Of a stretch of 64,000 nucleotides of DNA, positions 32,386 to 42,728 are shown piece after piece (the first letter of the stretch is position 1; the number at the start of each line of letters is the position of its first letter). Location of the stretch: assembly GCA_014218235.1 (NCBI GenBank), contig CM024756.1, positions 69,942,015 to 70,006,014 of the forward strand. The letters run 5' to 3'. Origin of the DNA: Colocasia esculenta (taxonomy: Eukaryota > Streptophyta > Magnoliopsida > Alismatales > Araceae). Below the pieces are notes generated by a model. The model searched no databases. It was given only the letters and a program-made list of their open reading frames with translations, and had not been told where the DNA came from. Both the position numbers and the translations under genes were made by a program.

Positions 32386-34788
32386 GCATGCATGAATGCA
32401 TTGCATGCATGAACGCGACACTCTAGTCCATTGCGATCAGATGTCAGCATTGCATGCATGCCACATGGTGGATTTGACCGTCAGGGTCGCAGACGTTCTA
32501 GATCGCAACGCAGGTGGGTGTTGCGTTAGCATTAGTAACGCGACGACCAGGGCCGTCGCATTCTTAACGTCTGTGTTTAAGTTGCTCTGGCCAAGAGCAG
32601 AACCCCCATTTGGCCCTTTTGCCTGTGTTCTTCCTCTCCGGCGATTCTTGTGGCTTGGATGCTCCGTATGGAGCTTGCGGAAGCTTGCGGTGCGTGTGGT
32701 GTTTGGTGAAGATAAGTGCATGGTTTGATTGTGTTGGTGGGTGTCAAATCTGTGCTTCCCCACACACTGTCATCTCCTTCCCCTTCTCTGTGGCATGCAC
32801 CTTGGGTTCTCTCCATCGGCTTGTGAAGGGCGCACTCAGCTCGTGGACAGCAGCTCTTAGAGCGTTGGGGCTCGGAGGTGGAGGGGTGCTAGCCTACGAG
32901 AAGGTCGTAACTAGGTGGATCTTCGTTTGAGGTAGGGACGCCAACCCTCCACCTAGTTCTACATGCTAGGTTTCCAAACCCCACTTCCAAGCCTAGAATT
33001 TTGCTAGGTTCTTTGCATGCTTCATGTGGTTTTATTATGGAATGCTGTTACTGAGTATGCATGCTTGGATGGGTGGTTTGTGTTGAGAGCTCCATGTTGT
33101 TGGTGAGGTTAATTGAGTGTAGGTTGCTTTTCTTGACATGCATGGGGTTCAAGAGGGTGGTTTGAGGTTACTGAGATGTTTCCAGCGTTGCCATGATCCC
33201 TTTCCCCTTGTTGAATCTTGTAGTGTGATTTTGGGGTGTTGGAGTTGCTCTGTTTGAGCACTAGACTGTGGTCGCGACGGGCTTCCAGTCGCGACCTGGT
33301 CGCGACATATTGTTGCGTCGCATTCTCTCTGAATGTGCCCTAGCACCCGTCGCATCTAGCAAACGCGATGGGTATGTGTGCGGCGTTCGGGAGTTCGCGG
33401 CCTTGTCGGAACGCGGCCTCCGTCTCTGTCATGATAGGATCACGACGGGGTACGTGTCACATTTAGATGAACCAGGTTTGTTGCAGTACTCTTAGCTGCC
33501 GCGTTATTATCGCGACGGGTTCAAGGGTCGCCTTTTGGTTTCTTGTCGCGACAGGCAGGATCGTCGCGTTCTGATCACGATGGATCGCTGCGAAGCCTCT
33601 CTGACTGAGAGGGACTGGCGACAAGTTTGGACGTTCCGCTTCCAGTGTGAGTCGGTTTTCTTGGCACCTGTGTTGTTCCAAGTGTAGTACAACTCTAGTG
33701 TCTTCGCTTGGTGCTGGGCACTTGAGAGCTTGTCCGCGAGAAAGGTTGTTACCGTTACCTGGGACCCCCATCCCCGCGTGCCTGCTAGAGGGAGTTCTCC
33801 GGGCGGCGGGCGTGCTCGAGTCACGGACTTTGAGCGGAGGGGAAAACGGTGGGGACAACAGTGTAGAGGCATTTGTAGAGCTCTATTAGCTGGGTATGGG
33901 TCGCCGAGGTAGTTGTGGCACTCTTTCAGTGCAGACCAGCTAGTCCTTTCTCACAGCCTCACTCTACGTGGTTCCATAACCATTTAGAGGGGTTAGATAT
34001 GGGAACGTAGTCTTGCCAGACAACGGCATTGTGTTTACTTTAGTTCTGCATCTCACTCCGACGGGAGGTGTTACATATGGACCATTGGTCGAGGTTAAGG
34101 CGCATGGTGCACCTGACCGTCTGACTAGTGTAGCGTTCTGTAGCTAGTGTGGTTGTCTAGGCAGTGGTCCTGCTATCCGTGTTACAGCCTTGGGTTTCTT
34201 TGGTGCTATGTTTTACACCAGTTTTTCGGTCTCGACGTGTAGCCTAGGCCGACGATCGTGTAGTTTCTTTCATGCTTCCGCACTTGACTCTGTTTAGTAG
34301 AATAGAATTTACTGCTTTATTTAGTTACTGCACTTAGTTCTATTCTGCTGTTAGAACCAGTGGGAGATTGGTAGTCCCTACTGGGCTTCTTCGTGAAGCT
34401 CATGCCCTCTTTTGCAGGTGAGAATTTGCAGCAGTTTCCTCCGCGGCAGACTAAGGAGAACGGGGCCATAGTAGACGGCGTCCCCAGTGAGCAGTGTTCC
34501 CCAGCTTGTGTACTTCACCCTCGGGGTTTGCCCCTAAGGGATGTGTTCTTTCCCTTTATTTCAGCACTTGTACTTTATTTACTTTGGGACTGTAGTATAC
34601 TGTTACTCAGCGTTGGACTCTTTTCCTTCACCTGTCGTACGTTTTTGTGCATTTGTTGTTATTTATCTCTATTACATATCTTGTTAGACCGATCCGTTAG
34701 CCCTTTCGGGTCTCCGGACCCGTGGGCGGCGGTGTCGATGTTCAGATTCTTGGTGGAAGCCGAGGGTCTGGGGGCCGGGGCCGTTATA
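32386..34788 (+). repeat. 5' LTR of element C, left edge missing
   Basis: The right end is fixed by the primer-binding site: the LTR ends CCGTTATA, a likely TTACA with a C-to-T change. The left end joins the partial Tekay LTR near 32385, so the first 150-200 bp may be missing. TCGCGA-type motifs are clustered at 33270-33600. A GCATGCATG-rich stretch at 32387-32465 contains overlapping palindromes. A donor-like CAG|GTGAGA lies at 34416-34424. Confidence 0.75.
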
Positions 34789-34789
34789 G

Positions 34790-34800
34790 TGGTATCAGAG
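34790..34800 (+). promoter_or_regulatory. Primer-binding site of element C, initiator Met-tRNA
   Basis: TGGTATCAGAG lies one base after the LTR end and is complementary to initiator Met-tRNA. Confidence 0.88.
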
Positions 34801-34922
34801 AAAGGGGTCTATCAGGACCTGTAATAGAAATATGTAATAATGTAAAGTCCCTTAGGAAGTACAAGTAACACTGCTAGCCGCTGGAGTTTTATCTGCTAAC
34901 TTTTTATCGTGGCTGTTTTGCA

Positions 34923-36399
34923 GAATATGCTCCACACACTTGCAGGCAGGCTCGTGAGCTGGTGGGGCATCAGGAGTTCGAGTCAGACGGGTCGCTTGTA
35001 GCCGAGCACATGCCGATCGACGCTAAGCCCCAGCAGTTCGAGCAGCTTGGGGACCCGTTACCGCAGGGCATTTCGTTGCAGCAGGGAGAGCCACAACAGC
35101 AGCAACAGTAGCAGCAGCAGTGGTTTCTGCCCCAGCCCCTATCAGTCGTCATGGAGCAGTGATGGAGAGTGATGTTTCAGGGTCCGTGGCAGTACCCGCA
35201 GTGCCAACCGTACCAGCAGATGTCGGCAGGTGGTCAGTAGTTTGCTGAGATGGCTGTAAAGGAGCAGCCACCACCGACCCTGCAGGCAGCACCAGTTCAA
35301 CCAGATGTACCACATGTGGTATGGCAGCAGACTCTAGTTGCAGCGGCAGCCCCTGAGGATCGCACGGTGTTTTTGGAGAGGTTTCTTCATCTTCGGCCTC
35401 CGACATTTTCTGGTGACTGAGATCCAGACAGGGTAGAGAGTTGGGTCCATGAGCTCGAGCGCACCTTCGAGACCATGGACTGTGCAGAGCTGGATCAGGT
35501 CAGGTTGGAAGTATATCAGCTGATGGGGTCTGCCCACGAGTGGTGGAGGGCAGTGAGGCAGACCAGTTTCAGGGCAGAAGGCTGAACCAGATCACTTGGT
35601 AGGAGTTCCTCGTGGCCTTTCACGATGAGTTCTTCCGTGACTACGCTTTCCATAAGAGGAGAGACCAGTTCCATGAGTTGATGCTGGGAGACTTGCTCGT
35701 GGCGCAGTACCACCAGAGGTTCCTGCAGCTTCTTCGACGCGTAACCCACGTGGCTGCTAGTGAGTAGGCTCGTACCGAGCGGTTCATTAGGGCTACCCTT
35801 GGACTTGAGGTGGGCCATGGCTGTTCACCTCTGTGACTCCTTGGCGGTGGTAGTGGCAAGAGCTACTGCCTTAGAGTGGGAGTGTCGGTTTCAACCATAG
35901 TAGAGTGGAGGCTCAGGGAGGTCTTCTCTGTACCAGCGCCCCTCGAGTAGTCGAGGGAGTGTTTCCTCTTCTTCTTCTTTGGGGACAGGCGATGCTGGCC
36001 TGACCTCGAAGATGAAGAAGCTGTTCACTCATGGAGGCAATCATCAGTACAGATAGCAGCAGCAGCGACGTCAGCCAGAGCAGCAGCCATTGGAGAAGTC
36101 TGTGTAACAGGTAGCAGAGTAGTGCCAGCAAGGCACAGGTTGTTTCCAATCTGGGCAGCCGGGTCACTACTGGCGAGAGTGTCCGTTGTTGAGGCAACAG
36201 CAGCAGCAGCAGGCAACTCAGGCGTAGTTTCCTCCACCCCAGCGGTGCAGCGCCAGCAGCAGCACCAGGGTCAGTTCTAGCAACAGCGCCAACAGTAGCA
36301 GCCTCAGCTGAGGACGTGGACGTGGTCAGGTGATGAACATCACCAGAGAGGAGGCGGAGGCCTCTAATCTGGTCGTCGGTACGGTTCCTATCCTTGGAA
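34923..36399 (+). pseudogene. gag: Gypsy gag of element C, broken
   Basis: An acceptor-like CTAAC...TTTTGCAG (ending 34922) precedes an ATG at 34926. A Gln-rich region (CAG runs, 35020-35340) with several TAG codons is followed by the retrotransposon gag domain: FLERFLHLRPPTFSGD, ESWVHELERTFETMDCAELDQ, and a WW-type block HEWWRAV near 35530-35555. Further pieces lie in other frames to about 35880. A zinc knuckle near 36140-36190 reads C-F-Q-S-x4-H-x4-C, so its second cysteine has become serine. A second Gln-rich run follows (36190-36310). Stops and shifts make it non-functional. Confidence 0.82.
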
Positions 36400-36846
36400 G
36401 GTTGCTAGAGTTTTGATTGATCGGGGTGCCTCTAGTCTGGTGACTTTGTGCGTACTCTGGGCTACCTATAGGCTGTCACCTTCGAGCTACAGGACCACCA
36501 GCTACCAGCCAGACTGTTTGCCTTGCAGCTCCACGACTTTGATGCCATCCTTGGCATGGACTGTTAGAGGCACACTTTGTACTGTTAGATTGTCAGCGGA
36601 AGACCGTGAAGTTCGAGATACTGGAGCACCTGTGCATTGCTTCGAGGTACCGGTTGACCCACTGACCCTTTGTCTCTTTTTATAGAGCTCGACGTCTTAT
36701 TCGAGACGGTGGTGTTGCTTTCTTAGCTTCAGTGTGTGTCTTGAATTCTGGTGAGATATATGTTTCAGATGTGCCTGCTGTCTGCGAGTGCCTGGCTTTC
36801 TGCCTGAGCGGGAGGTAGATTTCTCCATTGAGTAGCTTCCGGGAAC
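36400..36846 (+). pseudogene. pol: Gypsy protease of element C, broken
   Basis: VLIDRGASS (36411-36437) corresponds to the DSGA active site, with serine replaced by arginine. About 110 bp on, HDFDAILGMDC is the ILGMDWL block that closes plant gypsy proteases, followed by a TAG. The rest, up to the RT start, is in several frames. Confidence 0.75.
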
Positions 36847-38145
36847 GATGCCTGCGTCCATGGCACCGTACCGGATGGCGCCGGCGGAGCTGCGGGAGTT
36901 GAAGCGCCAACTAGAGGAGTTGCTTGCATTGGGCTTCATTCATCCTAGCCGTTCTCCATGGGGAGCGCCTATTTTGTTTGTGATAAAGAAAGATGGCAGC
37001 CTCAGGATGTGTATTGATTATCGGCACTTGAATCAGGTGACCGTGAAGAACAAGTACCCTTTGCCCAGGATCGATGACTTTTCGACCAGCTGCAATCAGC
37101 TTCAGTGTTCTCGAAGATCGACTTGAGTCGGGCTATTACCAGTTGCGGATCCGCGAGTCAGAGATTGCTAGATCAGCTTTTCGTACATGCTACGGCCACT
37201 TCGAGTTTGTCGTGATGCCTTTTGGGCTCACGAATGCACCTGTAGCGTTCATGGAGCTGATGCACAACGTGTTTCGAGAGTACCATTAGGTTTGTGGTGG
37301 TGTTTGTCGACGACAACCTAGTGTACTCAGCGACGACAGAGGAGCATGAGGTTCACTTGAGGCTGGTGTTGCAGGCTTTGAGGAGTCACCAACTTTACGC
37401 CAAATTCAGCAATTGCGAATTTTGGCTAAAGGAGGTGCAGTTCCTGGGTCACATTGTTTCTGGTGCAGGTGTGGCGGTTGACCCCGCCAAGGTTGAGGGC
37501 GTGGTTTCTTGGAGCCAGCCCACTATCGCTGTAGAGGTTCGCATTTTTCTAGGGCTGGCAAGCTACTACAGAAGGTTCGCCTAGGACTTTGCCAGAGTTG
37601 CTGATCCTTTGACCAAGTTCACCAGGCGGGAGACCAGGTTTGTGTGGACAACAGAGTGTGAGCGCAGTTTTCAAGAGCTGAAGAACCGGCTGACTTTAGC
37701 TCCGATCCTTGTTGTACATTTTGGAAGCGGCAGCTTTGTTGTCTACACAGATGCTTCAGGGACTGGTCTATGAGCTGTGCTGATGCAGCACGGTCGAGTA
37801 GTTGCTTATGCTTCTCGTCAGCTAAAGAAGCATGAGCAGCACTACCCAACACACTACTTGGAGCTTGCAGCAGTCGTGTTCGCCTTGAGGTTGTGGAGGC
37901 ACTACTTGTACGGCGAGGTGTTCGAGGTCTTCACCGATAACTGGAGCTTACAGAACATCTTCACACAGAGAGATCTGAACCTCAGGCAGTGCAAGTGGCT
38001 CGAGTACTTGAAGGACTACGACTTTACCCTTTCCTATCACCTCGGCAAGGCTAATGTCGTAGCAGACGCTTTGAGTAGGAGAGCCCACTTGAGTTATTGT
38101 TGGTTAGAAACTGGAGACTCCTAGAGGGCTCCATTCAGGGCGTGT
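36847..38145 (+). pseudogene. pol: Gypsy reverse transcriptase and RNase H of element C, cut by element D
   Basis: The RT begins APYRMAPAELRELKRQLEE (36869-36925) and continues FIHPSRSPWGAPI, DYRHLNQVTVKNKYPLPRI, FGLTNAP and the catalytic FVDDNLVYS (near 37300-37330). FSNCEFWLKEVQFLGHIVSG and VRIFLGLASYYRRFA end the RT. RNase H follows: VVYTDASGTG (37738-37767), AYASRQLKKHEQHYPTH, FEVFTDNWSLQ and ANVVADALSRR (38050-38085). A stop lies at 38122-38124, and coding homology ends where D begins. Frameshifts lie near 37075 and 37290, and a TAG follows RRFA. Confidence 0.88.
38141..38145. repeat. Target-site duplication of element D, left copy (CGTGT)
   Basis: It is identical to 61191-61195 on the other side of element D. 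Joining the flanks restores the pol sequence of element C. Confidence 0.9.
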
Positions 38146-39209
38146 TGATATGGAACACCTCGTTCAAGCCCGTTAAACCATTAACGAACTTGATCTGAGA
38201 CCACCTCCCGCGAACGGGCTGTAGCCTTGTAAGGATACCATACATGAGTCTGTGAAAATAGAAAGGAACACACTTGATCACATATATGATTCACCATTTC
38301 ATATATAATGTACAAGATTTACATAGCCAAATTTGAACAAAAGTACAAGAAAGTACAGGAGCCTAGGGCATACCACGAGGAAAACTAGTACAACTGAGGA
38401 AAGATACTACACTGCTACGAAAGCTACACTGCTGGGGGCGCGGGCCCACCCGCTACGACGCGCCCTGAACTGGAAGACGGTAACGAAACTTCCTCTTCAC
38501 CTTCGCCTGTGGGGAGTAGGGGTGAGCCTCACTAGTCACTGGCTCAGTAGGGAACTCCCCCAACTCGAGCAAACCATACACAAGTACGGATGCAGTAAAC
38601 TATACTATCAATTTATAGCACAACCACGCAGATTATTAAAGCAATAAACATACTTACCATTTGCCGACTATATTAAACAAAGTAATTAATAAATGGCAAA
38701 ACTCAATTACGTGTACGAGCTAAGTAGAGACCGCCACACTCGAGCCACGTAGACTGGTTCGCGACACCAGTAACTGACTCTGACAAACAAACATAGGTCT
38801 ACCTCTCAGTCTCACAGCCACGGACGAAAGGTCCAGCTGCCGCTCCACGAGAAAAGGTCAAACAACTGTGGAGACCAACTAAACACCACTCCTGTGGACA
38901 CACAGCCGTAGGCCCATGCCTGGCACCTCTAGGGTCTCTGGCCGGAGCACTCTAGAGTGAGGCAATAGAAAGGACTATCTGGGGACCGGAGTCGACTACT
39001 GGTGTCCATACCCCCAACTAAGAGTGCGCCACAAGTGACTAAAAACAAACTCAAGAGTCAGTGTCTCACTGTCGCCTTTCCCTCAGCCGGACGTACAACT
39101 CAAACAAAGGAGTGAGGGTGTCCAGAACAGACGACACAGACCTCGACGGTACAACACAAGTACCAGGACAAGCCCCAAACTAACAACCTAGCTCACAGAG
39201 AACCTGGGG
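38146..39209 (-). repeat. 3' LTR of element D, distal half
   Basis: It aligns with 58902-59969 (for example GGAACACCTC, ACCATTAACGAACTTGAT, TGATCACATATATGATTCACC). It is interrupted by element A at 39209/39210. The short plus-strand ORF at 38333-38647 is a chance frame. Confidence 0.92.
39205..39209. repeat. Target-site duplication of element A, left copy (TGGGG)
   Basis: It matches 52917-52921. The undisturbed 5' LTR of D reads CCTGGGGCACC at the same place (59967-59977). Confidence 0.92.
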
Positions 39210-42154
39210 TGTAAGGCCCTCAAATTTTGTTGCATTATTGGTATTGTATGTGAATACTTCATGTTTGTGTATGTATGTATGCAAATGTCTACGTATGTAC
39301 TAGTTAGTGTATTATTGCATGCATGTATATAGTTAGATGTAAATAATGTATGAATGGCATGATGGTAGTGTGTACATGATAATACATACATATGGCATGT
39401 ATATAGGTGTAAGTTGTGTATGGTTTCTGCATGTTTTGGAGTTCTGGCCGAAGGACAGGTTGGCGTCAATATCAATGGACGTTTGAGTTGTGTAGGCGCC
39501 AACCCTATGGACGCCAACACTAAGTCCAGCGTCCAGCGATGTGGACGTTAATTTCTCTGACCTGCATGCGTTGCAGAGCTGGATTTCCGGGAGCAAGCTA
39601 GCTCACCCATTGCGGAGCTGTCTCCAACAGTCTGAAAGGGCTCACATCAACCTGCGGGAATGGGAGAGGCCTCTCTCCTATATCTGAACCCCTTTGCAAC
39701 CAGAAAATCTCTCTTGGCTCTCTTGCAAGAGGAGAAGAAGGAGAGGAAGAAAAACCCATTTTTGGTCTGTGAGAAGGTTAGACTTTGCAAGCCTAGATCC
39801 GGGAATGTGGAGCTTCATCTGGCCATCTACTACGATTGGGAGATAGCTGAAGTGAAGGAGGAGGCTTCCCCGACCTCATCTGGGAGGCATCTTCATCTTA
39901 GAACCCGGAGGAAGACTTGCTAGGGAGCTTCTTGGGACTGCCCAAGGAGATCTTCTCCGCCATTTAGATCCGTCTGGAGTATTTTTCAGAGGCAAGTAAC
40001 ACTTACACTCCGTCCATGTAGATGTCAAGTAGGGTTTTATAATTTTTATACATTTTTCCTCGTGTCCTAGATCCCCCTTTCACCTTTGCATTTGGAGTTC
40101 GGTCTGTGTTTCTGCACAGACAGGAACTTGGTGTCAATGCCCTTGACGCCGAGATCCCTGGTATGCGTCCAGCGATCTGGCCGTCCACTCCTGGAATGGC
40201 CAGAGACCGCCGTCATATTCTCCAGGACAGAACAGTGCGCTGTTCTTCCTGGCATATTTGATTAATTTCGACGTGTTTTGCGATGAGGATATAATGTAAC
40301 TCTTATATGCTATGTATATTAGCTAATGTGATGAATGGGAGAATGAATGAACATTTATTTTGTGGGTAGTTGAGTTTATTCGTCTATCTAATGTATATGT
40401 GAAAAGAATGGCAATGTGTATGCACCATGATCCTAATGATCCGTGGCAAAGTTTTGTTGCCCAATTTTGCTAGACCATGTATGCATGATTCTGTCTATGC
40501 CCTGAGTTTCTGACATTTTCCCCCATATTTGTATGGTTATTGAAATTTTTGTTTTGAAAAAAAAATAGAAATCATGCGTAGGTTATGTTAAATTTCCAGT
40601 AAATTCGGGAATAAATTCTGTAACCCTGTGCATGCTAGGGTGCAAACAGTGAGCTGTTAGATTTGTGATTATGTTCAACTCCATGTTAGTTTGCATTATG
40701 AATAATAATGTGAAATTGATGTTAAATTTTCTGTAATTTCATATTGAGTCAGAAAAATCTGAAAATTTTCATGTGGAATCGTAAACCTGAGATCAGTATG
40801 TGGTTAAATTTTCAAGTCGTTTGGGCAACTATATAGTGAAATATGAATTTTTCCATGCGAGAAATGTGAAAAGAAAAATGCATGCTAATGTGGGAATAAT
40901 GTGATATGTGTGTGTAATCTGATTTGTGCAAACTCTGAACCTGTAATCCCTGTTAACTATAGAATCATGTTAGAAAAACAGAGCCCTTGTGTGAGTGAGA
41001 AAATAAATGAGAGGCAAGTGACATGTGTAAAGATATGTGTTAAAATCGATAAATGTGTAAATTGTACCAAGTGTGACACTGCTTCCATAGAGGGCAGTGG
41101 AACCGTATCAGGGAAAAGTCCCCATGAGAAGGTTCAATGTGTTGTGATCCTAAGGGCATTAGGATGAAATCCTGGAGGTGGACAAGTACCACTGGTTAGG
41201 GTAGAGACTTGTTCTCCCGGTCTGCGCAGTCCAAGAGTCGTCACTGTATTGCCTATGTGACGTCTATGTGTATGTGATGTGATGTGTCCTTCTTATGGTG
41301 GTTTGGACTATGTGTCACGGCACCAAAGTGTAAAATGTGAATGTGATTGTGATCATGTGCAAATTGTGTAGTGTGAACAATGTGTAAATGTGCAATGTGT
41401 ATAAAGTGGAGTAAGTGAATTTGAAATTTTGTAAAAATGTGAAACCAAAATGTGAGGATGTGAAATTGAAAACCCATGATATGATGATCTGAAATCATGT
41501 TAGAACAGCAACATAAATGTGGTTATGATTTGTGCTATCTGTGTACAATGCGTAGAACCCATGCTAGGGACAATCCTTACTTATGTGTGAACCATTCCAT
41601 GTGCGTAAGCCCTCACGTTGTGGTTTGAATGAGAACATAACTTTCATGTGTTAGATGGTAAATGTTAAACTACATCAAAACAGCAAGCTTAAAGCTTGTG
41701 AAATGGTTATGTGCATGTATATGAATGAGTAGTAACCATGTTAGCAATGTGTTCTTTCATGTATGTAAGCTAGTCATGCTAAATTGCTCTCATGCTCTAG
41801 TTTAATTGAAAGTAGAACCTTCATGTGTAGGAATGATTAGAGAGCATGTGATAGGAGATTTTGATTTAGAAAATCTGAAAGCATGAATCATGTGTTCATT
41901 AGTAGAATTTCCAAGATAAGGTTGTCAATTTCAATATCATGCATGCTATATGTTGTGTCTTGTAAATGTGTATGTAAAACCTGCTATGATGTGTACATGT
42001 ATGGTATGCGTAGAGTTATTTGCTGAGTCTTTTAGACTCATTACTTGCTTCGGCGTACAGCTGTAGTTGGTGACACACCTTTGGAGGAGACCGTGGAAAG
42101 CGACTCCAAGCGCGGAGAGTAGCTAGTTGGTGGAGCTTAGTTGTGACATTTTTT
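39210..42154 (+). repeat. 5' LTR of element A, right end missing
   Basis: It is co-linear with the 3' LTR (49690-52916) up to GTTGTGACATTTT, then diverges into TTATTACAGCC and the gag ATG. It contains a GC-type donor-like site AG|GCAAGT (39990-39997), the conserved block 41070-41230, TGTGAA-rich sequence (41330-41470) and a perfect hairpin TGAGTCT-TTT-AGACTCA at 42024-42040. Confidence 0.9.
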
Positions 42155-42161
42155 ATTACAG
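42152..42161 (+). promoter_or_regulatory. Splice-acceptor-like site directly upstream of gag
   Basis: A pyrimidine-rich TTTTTATTACAG ends three bases before ATGGCTTCG. Paired with the donor-like sites within the LTR it would define a leader intron of about 2.2 kb. This is a sequence-based inference. Confidence 0.5.
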
Positions 42162-42376
42162 CCATGGCTTCGAGAGGTGGGCGTGGCGGAGCGCCGGCCC
42201 GTGAGGACGAGCCGAGACGTGACGAGCGGGCGGGGCAGCAGGCCCCGGCACCGCAAGGTCCTGTACTTCCCCCACCGCCGCCTGTGGATTATGGAGTATT
42301 CATGCAAGGTCTGGTGCAAGCCATGTAGACGCAGGCTCACACTCAGGCAGCACTCCAGGCACAGTTGGAGGCTCAG

Positions 42377-42459
42377 GTTAGACTAATAAAATGATTAATA
42401 GTCTATTTTATTAATTATGTAATATTGTGTTGATTATTATTGCTTGTTGTGTACTGTAG
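42377..42459 (+). other. Putative intron 1 in gag of element A
   Basis: These are 83 bp, strongly AT-rich, with GTTAGACTAAT at the left and TTGTGTACTGTAG at the right. It separates codons ...LEAQ and QAQ... at a codon boundary (phase 0). The flanking exon parts are GC-richer. The segment has stops in all frames and no coding homology. Confidence 0.65.
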
Positions 42460-42651
42460 CAGGCTCAAGTACCAGCTCACGACCATGGTGAACTTCTACC
42501 ATGGAAAGGTTCAAGAGGATGCTGCCACCCTCTTTAAGGGGGCGAGCGATCCGTTGTTGGCAGAAAGCTGGATGAGGGAGATAGAAAAGATCTTCCGAGC
42601 CATCAGGTGTGTAGATGAGGATAGGTTACATTAGCCACCTACATGCTACAG

Positions 42652-42728
42652 GTATGTGTTAATTTTGTATGATTGTATGTTTTGTTTACTTAGAACTGTT
42701 AGTTGGAGCTTATGAGGGTGTATTGCAG
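42652..42728 (+). other. Putative intron 2 in gag of element A
   Basis: These are 77 bp with GTATGTG at the donor and GTGTATTGCAG at the acceptor, phase 0, lying between LATYMLQ and ERADV. Removing it restores the continuous conserved helix leading to the WW block of the gypsy gag domain. GTATGT is a good plant donor. Confidence 0.72.

Larger units (their letters stand above)
32386..38145 (+). mobile_element. Ty3/gypsy element C, left part (host of the nest)
   Basis: It contains a left-truncated LTR, a primer-binding site, gag, protease, RT and RNase H on the plus strand. It is interrupted at 38145 by element D, whose insertion duplicated CGTGT (38141-38145 and 61191-61195). Its integrase resumes at 61191. 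The order protease-RT-RNase H-integrase is that of Ty3/gypsy. Confidence 0.9.
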
